From Lachnospiraceae bacterium (GTDB lineage: Bacteria; Bacillota; Clostridia; Lachnospirales; Lachnospiraceae), in NCBI GenBank assembly GCA_009774345.1, contig VSNR01000023.1:1-32002 (forward strand): a stretch of DNA of 32,002 nt, read 5' to 3'. The notes below the pieces were generated by a model that searched no databases, had not been told where the DNA came from, and saw only the letters and a program-made list of their open reading frames with translations. Positions 14,372-21,793 of the stretch are shown here, piece after piece (the first letter of the stretch is position 1; every line of letters begins with the position of its first letter). Both the position numbers and the translations under genes were made by a program.

Positions 14372-14400
14372 TTGACAATTAAGCCCCAAGATGCTATAAT
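14372..14400 (+). promoter_or_regulatory. Perfect consensus sigma-A promoter of the chemosensory operon
   Basis: TTGACA (14372-14377), a 17-nt spacer, and TATAAT (14395-14400), which is 12 of 12 to consensus. The start would fall near 14407, 47 nt before cheR. A dyad (TTGGGC 14356-14361 with GCCCCAA 14383-14389, and AATT 14365-14368 with AATT 14377-14380) brackets the -35. It could be an operator or a weak terminator of the DJ-1 gene. The sequence points to the vegetative sigma factor, not the flagellar sigma-D. Confidence 0.85.
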
Positions 14401-14453
14401 CAAAAATACAATGCGTTTAGTTATTGGAATAGACGGATAGAAGGTTTCTCATA

Positions 14454-15257
14454 ATGATAACAGAACAAGAATTTCAAAGAGTAGCTGCCTATGTGAAGGG
14501 GAAGGCAGGTATTAATTTAAATGAAAAAAAGGTTTTGGTTCAGGGAAGGCTTGATAATTATATGCAGCGAAAGGGATATCACTCCTACGACGAGTTTATG
14601 GATCGTGTGGAGCGGTTTCCGGCAGGGCCGGAGGCAGAAGACCTGATGAATGCCCTCACGACCAATCATACGTATTTTTGGAGAGAGTATGAGCAGTTTT
14701 TGTTTTTAAAACAAGAAGTTTTTCCTGAACTGAAAAGACTCACAGAGAACACAAAAGACTGGCATATATGGTGTGCTGCCTCCTCGTCCGGCGAGGAGCC
14801 ATATACCCTTGCGATGCTTTGTAAAGAATTTCTGGGACTGGAGCAGTCGCAGTGGGACACTAAGATTTTGGCGACGGATATCGACACAAAAGTTCTTGAG
14901 AAGGCTATGCGCGGCGTATATGCCAAAAATTCGGTGGAGCAGCTGCCTCAGCAGTATGTGCGCAGGTTTTTCAAACAGATCAGTCAAGAGGAATACCGGG
15001 TGAAGGATGAGCTCAAAAGAGAAGTGCTGTTTCGGCAGCTCAATCTGATGAACCCACTGCCTTTCAGAAAGCCGATTCATGTTGTATTCATCAGAAATGT
15101 CATGATTTATTTCGATGAACCGACAAAAGAGAGGCTGTTAAGAAATATTTATGAGAAAATGGCGCCCGGCGGATACCTGTTTATTGGCTCTACAGAGTCC
15201 ATGAGCCAGAATAATACTCAGTTCCGGTATGTAAAACCTTCCATATACAGAAAGTAA
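14454..15257 (+). CDS. cheR: CheR-type protein-glutamate methyltransferase
   Basis: CheR transfers methyl groups from S-adenosylmethionine to glutamates of chemoreceptors. The 267-residue protein has the alpha-helical N domain (about 1-70) and the methyltransferase domain (about 75-267). Visible motifs are ALTTNHTYFWREYEQF, the SAM loop IWCAASSSGEEPYTLAML, ILATDIDTKVLEKA, and VVFIRNVMIYFD (the usual CRNV is IRNV here). The usual TTNET is TTNHT. It is the first gene of a six-gene operon with cheB 16 nt downstream. No chemoreceptor gene lies in this window, so its substrate must be coded elsewhere. Confidence 0.93.
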   Translation: MITEQEFQRVAAYVKGKAGINLNEKKVLVQGRLDNYMQRKGYHSYDEFMDRVERFPAGPEAEDLMNALTTNHTYFWREYEQFLFLKQEVFPELKRLTENTKDWHIWCAASSSGEEPYTLAMLCKEFLGLEQSQWDTKILATDIDTKVLEKAMRGVYAKNSVEQLPQQYVRRFFKQISQEEYRVKDELKREVLFRQLNLMNPLPFRKPIHVVFIRNVMIYFDEPTKERLLRNIYEKMAPGGYLFIGSTESMSQNNTQFRYVKPSIYRK

Positions 15258-15273
15258 TGCGGGGAGAAAAAAT

Positions 15274-16293
15274 ATGGGAAAATTAAAGGTATTACTGGTC
15301 GTAGCAAATCTTGAGCTGAGAAGACGGCTCAGCGGGATTCTGAGCACTGACCTTGAGCTTGATGTGGTGGCAGAGGCAAACAATGCCTACACTGCGAGAG
15401 ATAAAATCATAGAATGCAATCCTGATGTGATGCTTTTGTGTCATGATCTGCCAAGGATGCCAGGCATTGTATTTCTGGAGAAGCTGATGCCGCAGAGAAG
15501 CACTGCGACACTTGTCGTGGCAGAATCACAGTATGAGGATGCTGCCTATCGTGCAGGAGCCAGGGACTTTATTGCTTGCGGAACGGATTTTGAAGTGCTA
15601 GAGCACGATAATATCTGCCGGCGTCTCAAGAAAATGGCAGGCGGTGAGTGGCTTACAGCGCCAAAGAGAACTTTTCAGCCGGCTGGCAATACGATTGGAA
15701 CGGGAAGCACCTCAACGACGACATCCATTATTGCAATGGGGGCTTCGACAGGAGGGACAGAGGCGATCGCCACTGTCGTGAGAGGATTAAAGAAGGACAT
15801 TCCGGGGGTGGTGCTGGTACAGCATATGCCGGAAGGGTTTACCAAGATGTATGCACAGCGGCTGGATCATGAAGGAGAGGTTTCTGTGAAGGAGGCTGTG
15901 TCGGGCGATGTGGTCAGGCAGGGGCAGATTCTTCTGGCACCGGGCGATAAGCAGATGCGCATTGTGAAGATTAATGGAAGGTATCAGGTTGAGTGTAAAT
16001 ACGGACCGAGGGTGTCAGGGCATTGCCCGTCTGTTGACGCACTCTTTGAATCGGTGGCGCGGGTTGCGGGAAAGGAAGCGATCGGTGTGCTGATGACAGG
16101 GATGGGAAGCGATGGCGCCAAGGGACTTCTGGCTATGAGAAATGCAGGTGCGCGCACCATAGGACAGGATGAGAAGACGTGCATTGTGTACGGAATGCCC
16201 AAAGTTGCATATGATATTGGAGCAGTATGCTGGCAGGTGCCGTTGGATCAAATTTCACAAAAAATACATTATCTGCTGGATAAAAGGCAGTGA
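15274..16293 (+). CDS. cheB: CheB-type protein-glutamate methylesterase with degenerate receiver
   Basis: CheB removes receptor methyl groups and opposes CheR. The 339-residue protein keeps the two-domain layout. The C-terminal esterase (about 150-339) has its full triad: Ser158 (MGASTGG), His184 (VQHMPEGF) and Asp280 (GMGSDGAKG). The N-terminal receiver (1-120) keeps the fold (DVMLLCHDLPRMPG, AYRAGARDFI) but has lost its active site. The acidic pair is Ala11-Asn12, the phospho-acceptor Asp is Cys56, and the conserved Lys is Cys102. Phosphorylation control as in standard CheB is therefore unlikely, and the esterase may be constitutive or gated another way. It lies between cheR and the single-domain receiver. 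Confidence 0.92.
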   Translation: MGKLKVLLVVANLELRRRLSGILSTDLELDVVAEANNAYTARDKIIECNPDVMLLCHDLPRMPGIVFLEKLMPQRSTATLVVAESQYEDAAYRAGARDFIACGTDFEVLEHDNICRRLKKMAGGEWLTAPKRTFQPAGNTIGTGSTSTTTSIIAMGASTGGTEAIATVVRGLKKDIPGVVLVQHMPEGFTKMYAQRLDHEGEVSVKEAVSGDVVRQGQILLAPGDKQMRIVKINGRYQVECKYGPRVSGHCPSVDALFESVARVAGKEAIGVLMTGMGSDGAKGLLAMRNAGARTIGQDEKTCIVYGMPKVAYDIGAVCWQVPLDQISQKIHYLLDKRQ

Positions 16294-16321
16294 AAATAAG
16301 GAGACAAACAGGAGGCAAATT

Positions 16322-16711
16322 ATGAGAATATTAATAGCAGAAGATGATTTCGCCAGTAGAAAGGCAATCTTAAAGTTTTTGTCAGCATACGGTGAGTGTG
16401 ATGTCACAGTTGATGGCATGGAGGCAATTGATGCTTTTATGATGGCGCTTGAGGAGGAAGATCCCTATGATTTGATCTGTCTGGATGTGATGATGCCTGT
16501 GATGGATGGCTATCAGGCGCTCAAAAATATTCGTGATATCGAGAGAGAACACAATGTGGACCCTGCTGATCAGGCGAAGGTTATCATGACAACAGCGCTC
16601 AATGAAGAAAAAAATGTCAAGAAGGCTTTCGAGCTTGGCTGTACAGTATACTGCGCAAAACCAATTGATTTAGAGAAGCTCAAAGGTATGCTTGAGAAGC
16701 TTGGTTTTTAA
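16322..16711 (+). CDS. Single-domain response regulator (CheY-like)
   Basis: This 129-residue receiver has no output domain. ATG 16322 is chosen because AGGAGG (16311-16316) sits 5 nt upstream; an earlier in-frame ATG lies inside cheB. The active site is complete: Glu7-Asp8-Asp9, Asp55 (CLDVMMPVMDG), Thr90/Thr91 and Lys113 (CAKPID). The loop EHNVDPADQAK after helix 3 is found in a CheY-like subgroup with PAS-kinase partners. It may be the phosphate target of the histidine kinase three genes downstream, or a phosphate sink. In canonical systems such a protein would bind the flagellar switch, but that cannot be shown here. Confidence 0.93.
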   Translation: MRILIAEDDFASRKAILKFLSAYGECDVTVDGMEAIDAFMMALEEEDPYDLICLDVMMPVMDGYQALKNIRDIEREHNVDPADQAKVIMTTALNEEKNVKKAFELGCTVYCAKPIDLEKLKGMLEKLGF

Positions 16712-16733
16712 GATTTGAAGGGAGACGTTTTGC

Positions 16734-17249
16734 ATGGAAGAAAAATTAGAGAGCCTTGAAGCTTCAGCGCAGGAGGATATCAGACAGGGAAAATATATGA
16801 CGTTCTGCATTGGCAGTGATGTGTTTGGCATAGAGTTAAAATATGTGAATGAAATCATACAGATGCAGCAGATTGCGCCGATTCCAGAGGTGGAACATTT
16901 CATCAAGGGACTGATTAATCTCAGAGGTAAAATCATACCCGTGATTGATGTTGCCGACCGTTTTGGGAAGCAGCTCTTTGAATACAACGACCGTACCTGC
17001 ATCATTGTGATTGATGTTCAGAATGTTGTTGTAGGTCTCATCGTTGAGACAATCTCTGAGGTGGTATCCATAGAAGAGAAGGATATATTACCGCCGCCAA
17101 ATGTATCCAAGGCGAATGCACAGGCAAAATTTATCCGCGGGATTGGCAAGATTGGAGATCATGTCAAGCTCTTGCTGGATCCTGTTAAGCTGCTCAGTGA
17201 CAATTCGCTTGATTTTGCGGAGAAACAGGAAGAAGACGAGGAAGAATAA
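16734..17249 (+). CDS. cheW: CheW-like coupling protein
   Basis: CheW links chemoreceptors to the kinase CheA. The 171-residue protein has one CheW domain (about 18-155): YMTFCIGSDVFGIELKYVNEII, then PIPEVEHFIKGLINLRGKIIPVIDV, the two signature blocks. It ends in an acidic tail (EKQEEDEEE). GGGAG lies 8 nt before ATG 16734. Its stop codon directly abuts the start of the histidine kinase (17249/17250), so translation is probably coupled. No CheA is coded in the operon. The PAS kinase next to it has no CheW-like P5 domain, so CheW must dock on a receptor or a CheA coded elsewhere. Confidence 0.93.
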   Translation: MEEKLESLEASAQEDIRQGKYMTFCIGSDVFGIELKYVNEIIQMQQIAPIPEVEHFIKGLINLRGKIIPVIDVADRFGKQLFEYNDRTCIIVIDVQNVVVGLIVETISEVVSIEEKDILPPPNVSKANAQAKFIRGIGKIGDHVKLLLDPVKLLSDNSLDFAEKQEEDEEE

Positions 17250-18710
17250 ATGACAAAAAATCTGGAAGAATTTTTTTATTTTATTTTGAATCACAGTCAG
17301 GAATGCATTGTCAGGTATGACGCCAATGGATGTATTAAATATTGTAATGACAGACTTTTAGAGCTCACAGGCTACAGTGCAGGTGAGCTTGTTGGCGCAT
17401 TTATCGGAGAATTGTTCCAGAATGTGTTTGCAGTCGTGGACAATCATATTGAACTTGCAGCAGATTACAAGGACTCTGAAATATTCGAGACGGTGCTGTA
17501 CCGAAAGAATAAGACCTGTTTTCCAGTGGAGATTCAGATCGCATCAGCGGTATTTGACGGCGAGGAGGTTCTTGTCTGTACTGCCGTCGATATGACACGG
17601 TACAAGGAGAGCATCAGAAAAGTGGAGGAGACCACGATCCAGATGCAGGAGTCTATGAAGGCAAGGGATGCTTTTGTTGCCAATGTGACGCATGAGCTGC
17701 GAACGCCGGTGAACGGCATCAAAGGGCATGCTGAGATTTTGATGGAGCAGGAGCAGGATTTTCAGCGAACCAATTATCTCAAGATGATTCTCGACTGCTG
17801 TTCGACGATGGAGGGAATCATCAATAACATTCTTGACTTCTCGAAACTTGAGGCGGGAAAATTTCAGCTGGATGAAAAGCCGTTTTCGTTTTATGAACTG
17901 ATGTCCAAAATGGAAAAAATGTTCAATATGCTCACCATGAGAAAAGGGCTGCGGTTCACACTCAATATCGCGCCGGAGATTCCTGACAAAGTGATTGGAG
18001 ATGAGCTGCGTCTGACACAGATTTTAAATAACCTTGTGTCCAATGCAGTGAAATTTACAGAGCAGGGATATGTCGGGATCGAGGTTTCTCTGAATACGAA
18101 GATCAATGATGAGATCGAGTTATTTTTTATGGTGGTTGATACCGGAATCGGGCTTTCACCGGAGGATAAGGATAAACTGTTTAAGAGCTTTTCTCAGGCA
18201 GATGCCTCGATTACCAGAAAATTTGGCGGCACTGGCCTTGGTCTTTCCATCACCAAGGAGCTTGTCCAAATGATGCATGGCAAGGTCTGGGCAGAGGGGG
18301 AGAAGGGAAAGGGCTCCACGTTCTCGTTCACTGTGCGCTTGAGACAGGAACAGACACAGGACGCCGCGGAGCAGGAACCTTCTATTAGAAAGTGGAAGTA
18401 TTCGCACAACCTCAACAAGATCGCGGGCGAGCAGGATTTGATGTATGAACTGGGCAGTGAGATCAATGTCAGGGAGCTCAAAAAATATTTTGAAAAGCTC
18501 AATATCAGCATGGATATGGAAAACTGGCAGAAGGCGGAGAGCTTTGCGACGATGTTAAAGCAGTTGCTCAGCGGCGGTTCAAAGGATTTGCAGCGCATGA
18601 CATTTCGGATGGAGATGTCGATCAGAAAGGCGGACTGCGACAAGGCGCGGGATTATGCGCAGAAGGTAAAGGAACAGTTGTTGCTTGAGGTTGAAGGGCT
18701 GGAGATATAA
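17250..18710 (+). CDS. Soluble PAS-domain histidine kinase with Hpt-like tail
   Basis: This 486-residue kinase has no membrane helix or signal peptide. A PAS domain spans about 8-120 (ECIVRYDANGCIKYCNDRLLELTGYS). A short coiled coil leads to the HisKA domain with the phospho-acceptor His148 (VANVTHELRTPVNGIKGH). The ATPase domain spans about 245-365 with N265, the G1 box VDTGIGLS and G2 FGGTGLGLSI. The last 105 residues (380-486) form a helical bundle resembling an Hpt domain, but at the place of the Hpt His (AHxLKG) it reads ATMLKQ, so Thr434 replaces it. It probably phosphorylates the receivers coded on either side. The signal should be cytoplasmic, perhaps redox or a small ligand bound by PAS. 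Confidence 0.9.
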   Translation: MTKNLEEFFYFILNHSQECIVRYDANGCIKYCNDRLLELTGYSAGELVGAFIGELFQNVFAVVDNHIELAADYKDSEIFETVLYRKNKTCFPVEIQIASAVFDGEEVLVCTAVDMTRYKESIRKVEETTIQMQESMKARDAFVANVTHELRTPVNGIKGHAEILMEQEQDFQRTNYLKMILDCCSTMEGIINNILDFSKLEAGKFQLDEKPFSFYELMSKMEKMFNMLTMRKGLRFTLNIAPEIPDKVIGDELRLTQILNNLVSNAVKFTEQGYVGIEVSLNTKINDEIELFFMVVDTGIGLSPEDKDKLFKSFSQADASITRKFGGTGLGLSITKELVQMMHGKVWAEGEKGKGSTFSFTVRLRQEQTQDAAEQEPSIRKWKYSHNLNKIAGEQDLMYELGSEINVRELKKYFEKLNISMDMENWQKAESFATMLKQLLSGGSKDLQRMTFRMEMSIRKADCDKARDYAQKVKEQLLLEVEGLEI

Positions 18711-18712
18711 TT

Positions 18713-19807
18713 ATGAATAGAACATCACAAAATAATAGTGACATCAGCATCCTTGTCGTTGATGATGTTGAGGTCAATCTGATCATTCTGGAAGAAATTA
18801 TCAAAAATATGGGGTATGAGGCACTGCTCGCGCAGAGCGTGAAGGAGGCGCTAGAGATCATTGAGAACAGAGAACAGCTTCCCAAGGTTATTTTGTCAGA
18901 TATTTCCATGCCGGAGACAGATGGGTTTACCTTTTGCTCTATGTTAAAAAATGACCCCTATACCAAAGATATTCCGGTAATCTTTATCTCGGCAATGGAC
19001 ACTGCCTCGGATTTAAGCAAGGGATTTGAGCTCGGTGCGGTAGACTATATTCCAAAGCCATTTGAAAAGACAGAGGTTGAGATGCGCATCTCCACACATC
19101 TCAAGATCTATAATATGCAGCGCGACCTCGAAGAAAATAATAAGCAGCTCAATCTTGTGGTGGCGCGCCAGATGGAGAAACTAAGGATTGAGCAGAAAAA
19201 TATCATGACAGCACTGGCAAGGCTTGTGGAGAGCAAGGAAAATGTGTCTGGTTCGCACTATAAAAATATCCTGTACAACAGCCGGATTCTCGCGGAGGGC
19301 ATGCAGCTTTCACCCAAGTTTGAGGATGAGGTAACAGATGATTTTATTGATACGATCGAGTCCAGTGCAGGACTGCACGATATTGGGAAACTCATGATAC
19401 CAGATCAGATTCTGCTCAAAAATGCACCGCTCGACGAGGAAGAACGCAGGGTAATGTGCACCCATGCAGAGCTTGGCGCCAAGACGCTCAATGATATCTA
19501 TGAGGGTGTCGAGAAGAACGATTTTATTGAAATGGCAATTGACATCGCTTGGTATCATCATGAGTGCTGGGATGGTTCCGGCTATCCAAAGGGCTTAAAA
19601 GGGAAGGAAATACCACTGTCTGCGCGTATTGTAAAGGTGGTGGATGTGTTTGATGCCATGATCAGTGAGCGGCACTACAAGAAGCCAATCCCGCTTGACC
19701 AGACACTTGCGTATATGCAGGAGAAGTCAGGAACGATCTTTGACCCGGATATCATTCGTGTGTTTATGCGTATTTACCGCAATTTTAAAGGAATACATAT
19801 GGATTGA
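18713..19807 (+). CDS. Response regulator with HD-GYP c-di-GMP phosphodiesterase domain
   Basis: This 364-residue protein pairs a receiver (about 11-125) with an HD-GYP domain (about 165-360). The receiver is intact: Asp17-Asp18, Asp63 (LSDISMPETDG) and Lys115 (PKPF). A coiled coil (about 130-165) joins the two. The HD-GYP domain has its ligand set: His182, His222-Asp223 (LHDIGK), His251, His282-His283, the GYP loop DGSGYPKGLKG, and Asp311 (VVDVFDAM). HD-GYP enzymes hydrolyse c-di-GMP, which favours motility over attachment. It is the last gene of the operon, 2 nt after the kinase, so it is the likely output of that kinase. Confidence 0.93.
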   Translation: MNRTSQNNSDISILVVDDVEVNLIILEEIIKNMGYEALLAQSVKEALEIIENREQLPKVILSDISMPETDGFTFCSMLKNDPYTKDIPVIFISAMDTASDLSKGFELGAVDYIPKPFEKTEVEMRISTHLKIYNMQRDLEENNKQLNLVVARQMEKLRIEQKNIMTALARLVESKENVSGSHYKNILYNSRILAEGMQLSPKFEDEVTDDFIDTIESSAGLHDIGKLMIPDQILLKNAPLDEEERRVMCTHAELGAKTLNDIYEGVEKNDFIEMAIDIAWYHHECWDGSGYPKGLKGKEIPLSARIVKVVDVFDAMISERHYKKPIPLDQTLAYMQEKSGTIFDPDIIRVFMRIYRNFKGIHMD

Positions 19808-19872
19808 TAATTATGACAGTTTAGTAAAAAACTACCATTCATAAAACTTTTGACTCCGTTAATACTAGGATT

Positions 19873-19944
19873 AAGACAAGCGGCAAGAAACATTCAACCA
19901 GCCAAAGGTGTTGTATCACAGGCACTTGGCAGCAGGCTTGTCTT
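19873..19944 (+). other. Structured intergenic element upstream of the SASP gene
   Basis: AAGACAAGC (19873-19881) and GCTTGTCTT (19936-19944) form a perfect 9-bp closing stem. Inside it GCCAA (19901-19905) pairs with TTGGC (19926-19930), and GTG (19908-19910) with CAC (19923-19925). A TATAAT follows at 19956-19961. The element might be a 5' leader structure of the SASP mRNA, the terminator region of the chemosensory operon, or a small RNA. I do not recognise a riboswitch class: the GEMM-I and class II c-di-GMP aptamer cores are absent. Confidence 0.4.
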
Positions 19945-19996
19945 TGAAAATAGATTATAATAGAAAGAAAAAATTGATTAACGGAGGTAAAAAATT

Positions 19997-20203
19997 ATGT
20001 CAACACAGAGCAGATCAAACAGAGTAGAAGTTCCAGAGGCAAAGGCAGCATTGGACCGTTTCAAGACAGAGGTAGCATCTGAGCTTGGTGTAAACTTAAA
20101 GGAAGGTTACAACGGTGATCTCACATCCCGCGAGGCAGGAAGCATCGGCGGCGAGATGGTAAGAAGAATGGTAAAGAGCTATGAGGAGTCTTTAAACAAA
20201 TAA
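19997..20203 (+). CDS. Alpha/beta-type small acid-soluble spore protein
   Basis: This 68-residue protein coats and protects DNA in dormant spores and is degraded during germination. Features are EVPEAKAALDRFKTEVASELGV, holding the GPR protease site TEVASE (cleavage after Glu25), and the DNA-binding C-terminal half (YNGDLTSREAGSIGGEMVRRMVKSYEESL). GGAGGT lies 8 nt before ATG 19997. A very strong terminator follows, so the gene is monocistronic. Such genes are read in the forespore by sigma-G, but I see no convincing sigma-G promoter. The gene implies that the organism makes endospores. Confidence 0.95.
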   Translation: MSTQSRSNRVEVPEAKAALDRFKTEVASELGVNLKEGYNGDLTSREAGSIGGEMVRRMVKSYEESLNK

Positions 20204-20223
20204 GACGAAACCGGAACACGAAG

Positions 20224-20256
20224 CGGGATGTAGTATGATACTACATCCCGTTTTTT
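20224..20256 (+). terminator. Strong terminator after the SASP gene
   Basis: CGGGATGTAGTAT (20224-20236) and ATACTACATCCCG (20238-20250) are perfectly complementary over 13 bp, followed by six T (20251-20256). It lies 20 nt after the stop codon. Confidence 0.95.
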
Positions 20257-20306
20257 GGTGATTTTTACAGTTTTTAAAAATTTATCTTTTATTTTTCCAA
20301 AGCCTA

Positions 20307-20315
20307 TGCTATAAT
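20307..20315 (+). promoter_or_regulatory. Extended -10 promoter of the trigger factor gene
   Basis: TGCTATAAT: TG at 20307-20308 and a perfect TATAAT at 20310-20315. No good -35 precedes it (the region is T-rich). The start would fall near 20322, about 98 nt before ATG 20420, leaving a long leader. Confidence 0.5.
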
Positions 20316-20419
20316 TGTAAAATGACTGTAACTGTTACAAATGACAGTAGATAAATTGAGTGCGAAAATATATTCATAGCAGGTATCATTGCATGATAGT
20401 CGAGGAGGAAATAGGACAA

Positions 20420-21706
20420 ATGAGTTTACAGGTAGAAAAGTTAGAAGGAAATATGGCTAAGCTTACGATAGAAGCATCAGCAGAGGAGTTTGAGAAGGCG
20501 GTAGAGAAGGCATATCAGAAGAGCAAGAATAAGCTGAGTATTCCGGGATTTCGCAAAGGCAAAGTGCCGCGCAGGATGATTGAGCAGATGTACGGCAAGG
20601 AAATTTTCTTTGAGGATGCAGCAAATATTGTAATTCCTTCAGCGTATGCAGATGCCGTAGATGAATGCACAGAGGAGATTGTGTCCCAGCCGACGATTGA
20701 TATTGTACAGGTGGAGTCAGGAAAGCCGTTTATCTTTACAGCCGAGGTTGCGCTCAAGCCGGAGGTGACGCTTGGCAAGTACAAGGGAATCGAAGTTGAG
20801 AAAGAAGATCTCACTGTTACGGAGGAGGAGATTGATGCGGCGATCGACAGAGAGCGGGAAAACAATGCTAGGACAATCTCTGTAGATGACAGAGCAGTAC
20901 AGGATGGCGATATGACCGTGCTTGACTTTGAAGGCTTTGTGGATGGCGCCGCATTTGAAGGCGGAAAAGGTGAGAATTATCCATTAACCATTGGTTCAAA
21001 TACATTTATTCCCGGGTTTGAGGAGCAGTTGATTGGTGCGGAGATTGACAAGGAAGTGGAAGTGAATGTGACATTCCCAGAGGATTATCAGGAGTCCACG
21101 CTCGCAGGAAAGCCAGCCGTATTCAAATGTACCATCAAGGAGATCAAAGAGAAGGAGCTGCCGGAGCTTGACGATGAGTTTGCAAGCGAGGTATCTGAGT
21201 TCGACACACTGGCTGAGTACAGGGAAGATGTGAAGAAGAATCTCTTTGAGAAGAAGGAAGAAGAGGCAAAGAGTGCCAAGGAAGAAAAGGTAGTTGATGC
21301 GATCATAGAGGATGCGCAGATGGATATTCCAGAGGCGATGCTCACAACGCAGCAGCGCCAGATGGCAGATGATTTTGCCAAGAGAATCCAGATGCAGGGA
21401 ATCACAATTGACCAGTATTTCCAGTTTACGGGTCTTACAAAGGAGGCGTTTTTCGAACAGTTAAAGCCTCAGGCGGAGCAGCGGATCAAATCAAGGCTTG
21501 TTCTTGAGGCAGTGGCAAAGGCTGAGCACTTTGAGGTGAGTGAGGAAGAGTACAAGGATGAGATCAAGAGAATGGCGGAGGCTTACCGGATGGGGGAGGA
21601 TAAGCTGACAGAGATGATCAGCACTTTTGAAGAAAAGGCCATCAGAGAGGATCTCTGCATCAAGAAGGCATTGGATTTTGCAGTTGAGAATGCAGTAGAA
21701 GTCTAA
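20420..21706 (+). CDS. tig: Trigger factor, ribosome-bound chaperone and prolyl isomerase
   Basis: Trigger factor binds nascent chains at the ribosome exit. The start ATG 20420 gives MSLQVEKLEGNMAKLTIEAS, the family N terminus, with AGGAGG 11 nt upstream; an earlier in-frame start at 20360 would add 20 unrelated residues. The 428-residue protein has the ribosome-binding domain with signature PGFRKGKVPRRMIE (about residues 35-48) and the FKBP-type isomerase domain (about 150-245: VQDGDMTVLDFEGFVDGAAFEGG, FIPGFEEQLIGAE). A long helical C domain is rich in Lys and Glu. It opens the conserved Firmicutes order tig-clpP-clpX-lon-engB, but a terminator and promoter separate it from clpP. Confidence 0.96.
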   Translation: MSLQVEKLEGNMAKLTIEASAEEFEKAVEKAYQKSKNKLSIPGFRKGKVPRRMIEQMYGKEIFFEDAANIVIPSAYADAVDECTEEIVSQPTIDIVQVESGKPFIFTAEVALKPEVTLGKYKGIEVEKEDLTVTEEEIDAAIDRERENNARTISVDDRAVQDGDMTVLDFEGFVDGAAFEGGKGENYPLTIGSNTFIPGFEEQLIGAEIDKEVEVNVTFPEDYQESTLAGKPAVFKCTIKEIKEKELPELDDEFASEVSEFDTLAEYREDVKKNLFEKKEEEAKSAKEEKVVDAIIEDAQMDIPEAMLTTQQRQMADDFAKRIQMQGITIDQYFQFTGLTKEAFFEQLKPQAEQRIKSRLVLEAVAKAEHFEVSEEEYKDEIKRMAEAYRMGEDKLTEMISTFEEKAIREDLCIKKALDFAVENAVEV

Positions 21707-21750
21707 TCGATCTCGTATTAAAATTTTATATCTGGTAGAAAATCTAAAAA

Positions 21751-21793
21751 AAATATAATAATTGTGCAGATGATTTGCACAATTATTATATTT
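21751..21793 (+). terminator. 18-bp perfect inverted repeat between tig and clpP
   Basis: AAATATAATAATTGTGCA (21751-21768) and TGCACAATTATTATATTT (21776-21793) are perfectly complementary around a 7-nt loop. It lies 45 nt after the tig stop and ends in a T-rich arm, consistent with a terminator, probably in both directions. Its right arm includes the -35 of clpP. Confidence 0.75.

Noticed and set aside
16169..16321. Longer N terminus for the CheY-like receiver
   Set aside because: It lies inside cheB, gives no receiver-like sequence, and AGGAGG marks ATG 16322.
19873..19944. c-di-GMP riboswitch next to the HD-GYP gene
   Set aside because: The conserved cores of GEMM-I and of the class II aptamer are absent; only generic stems are seen.
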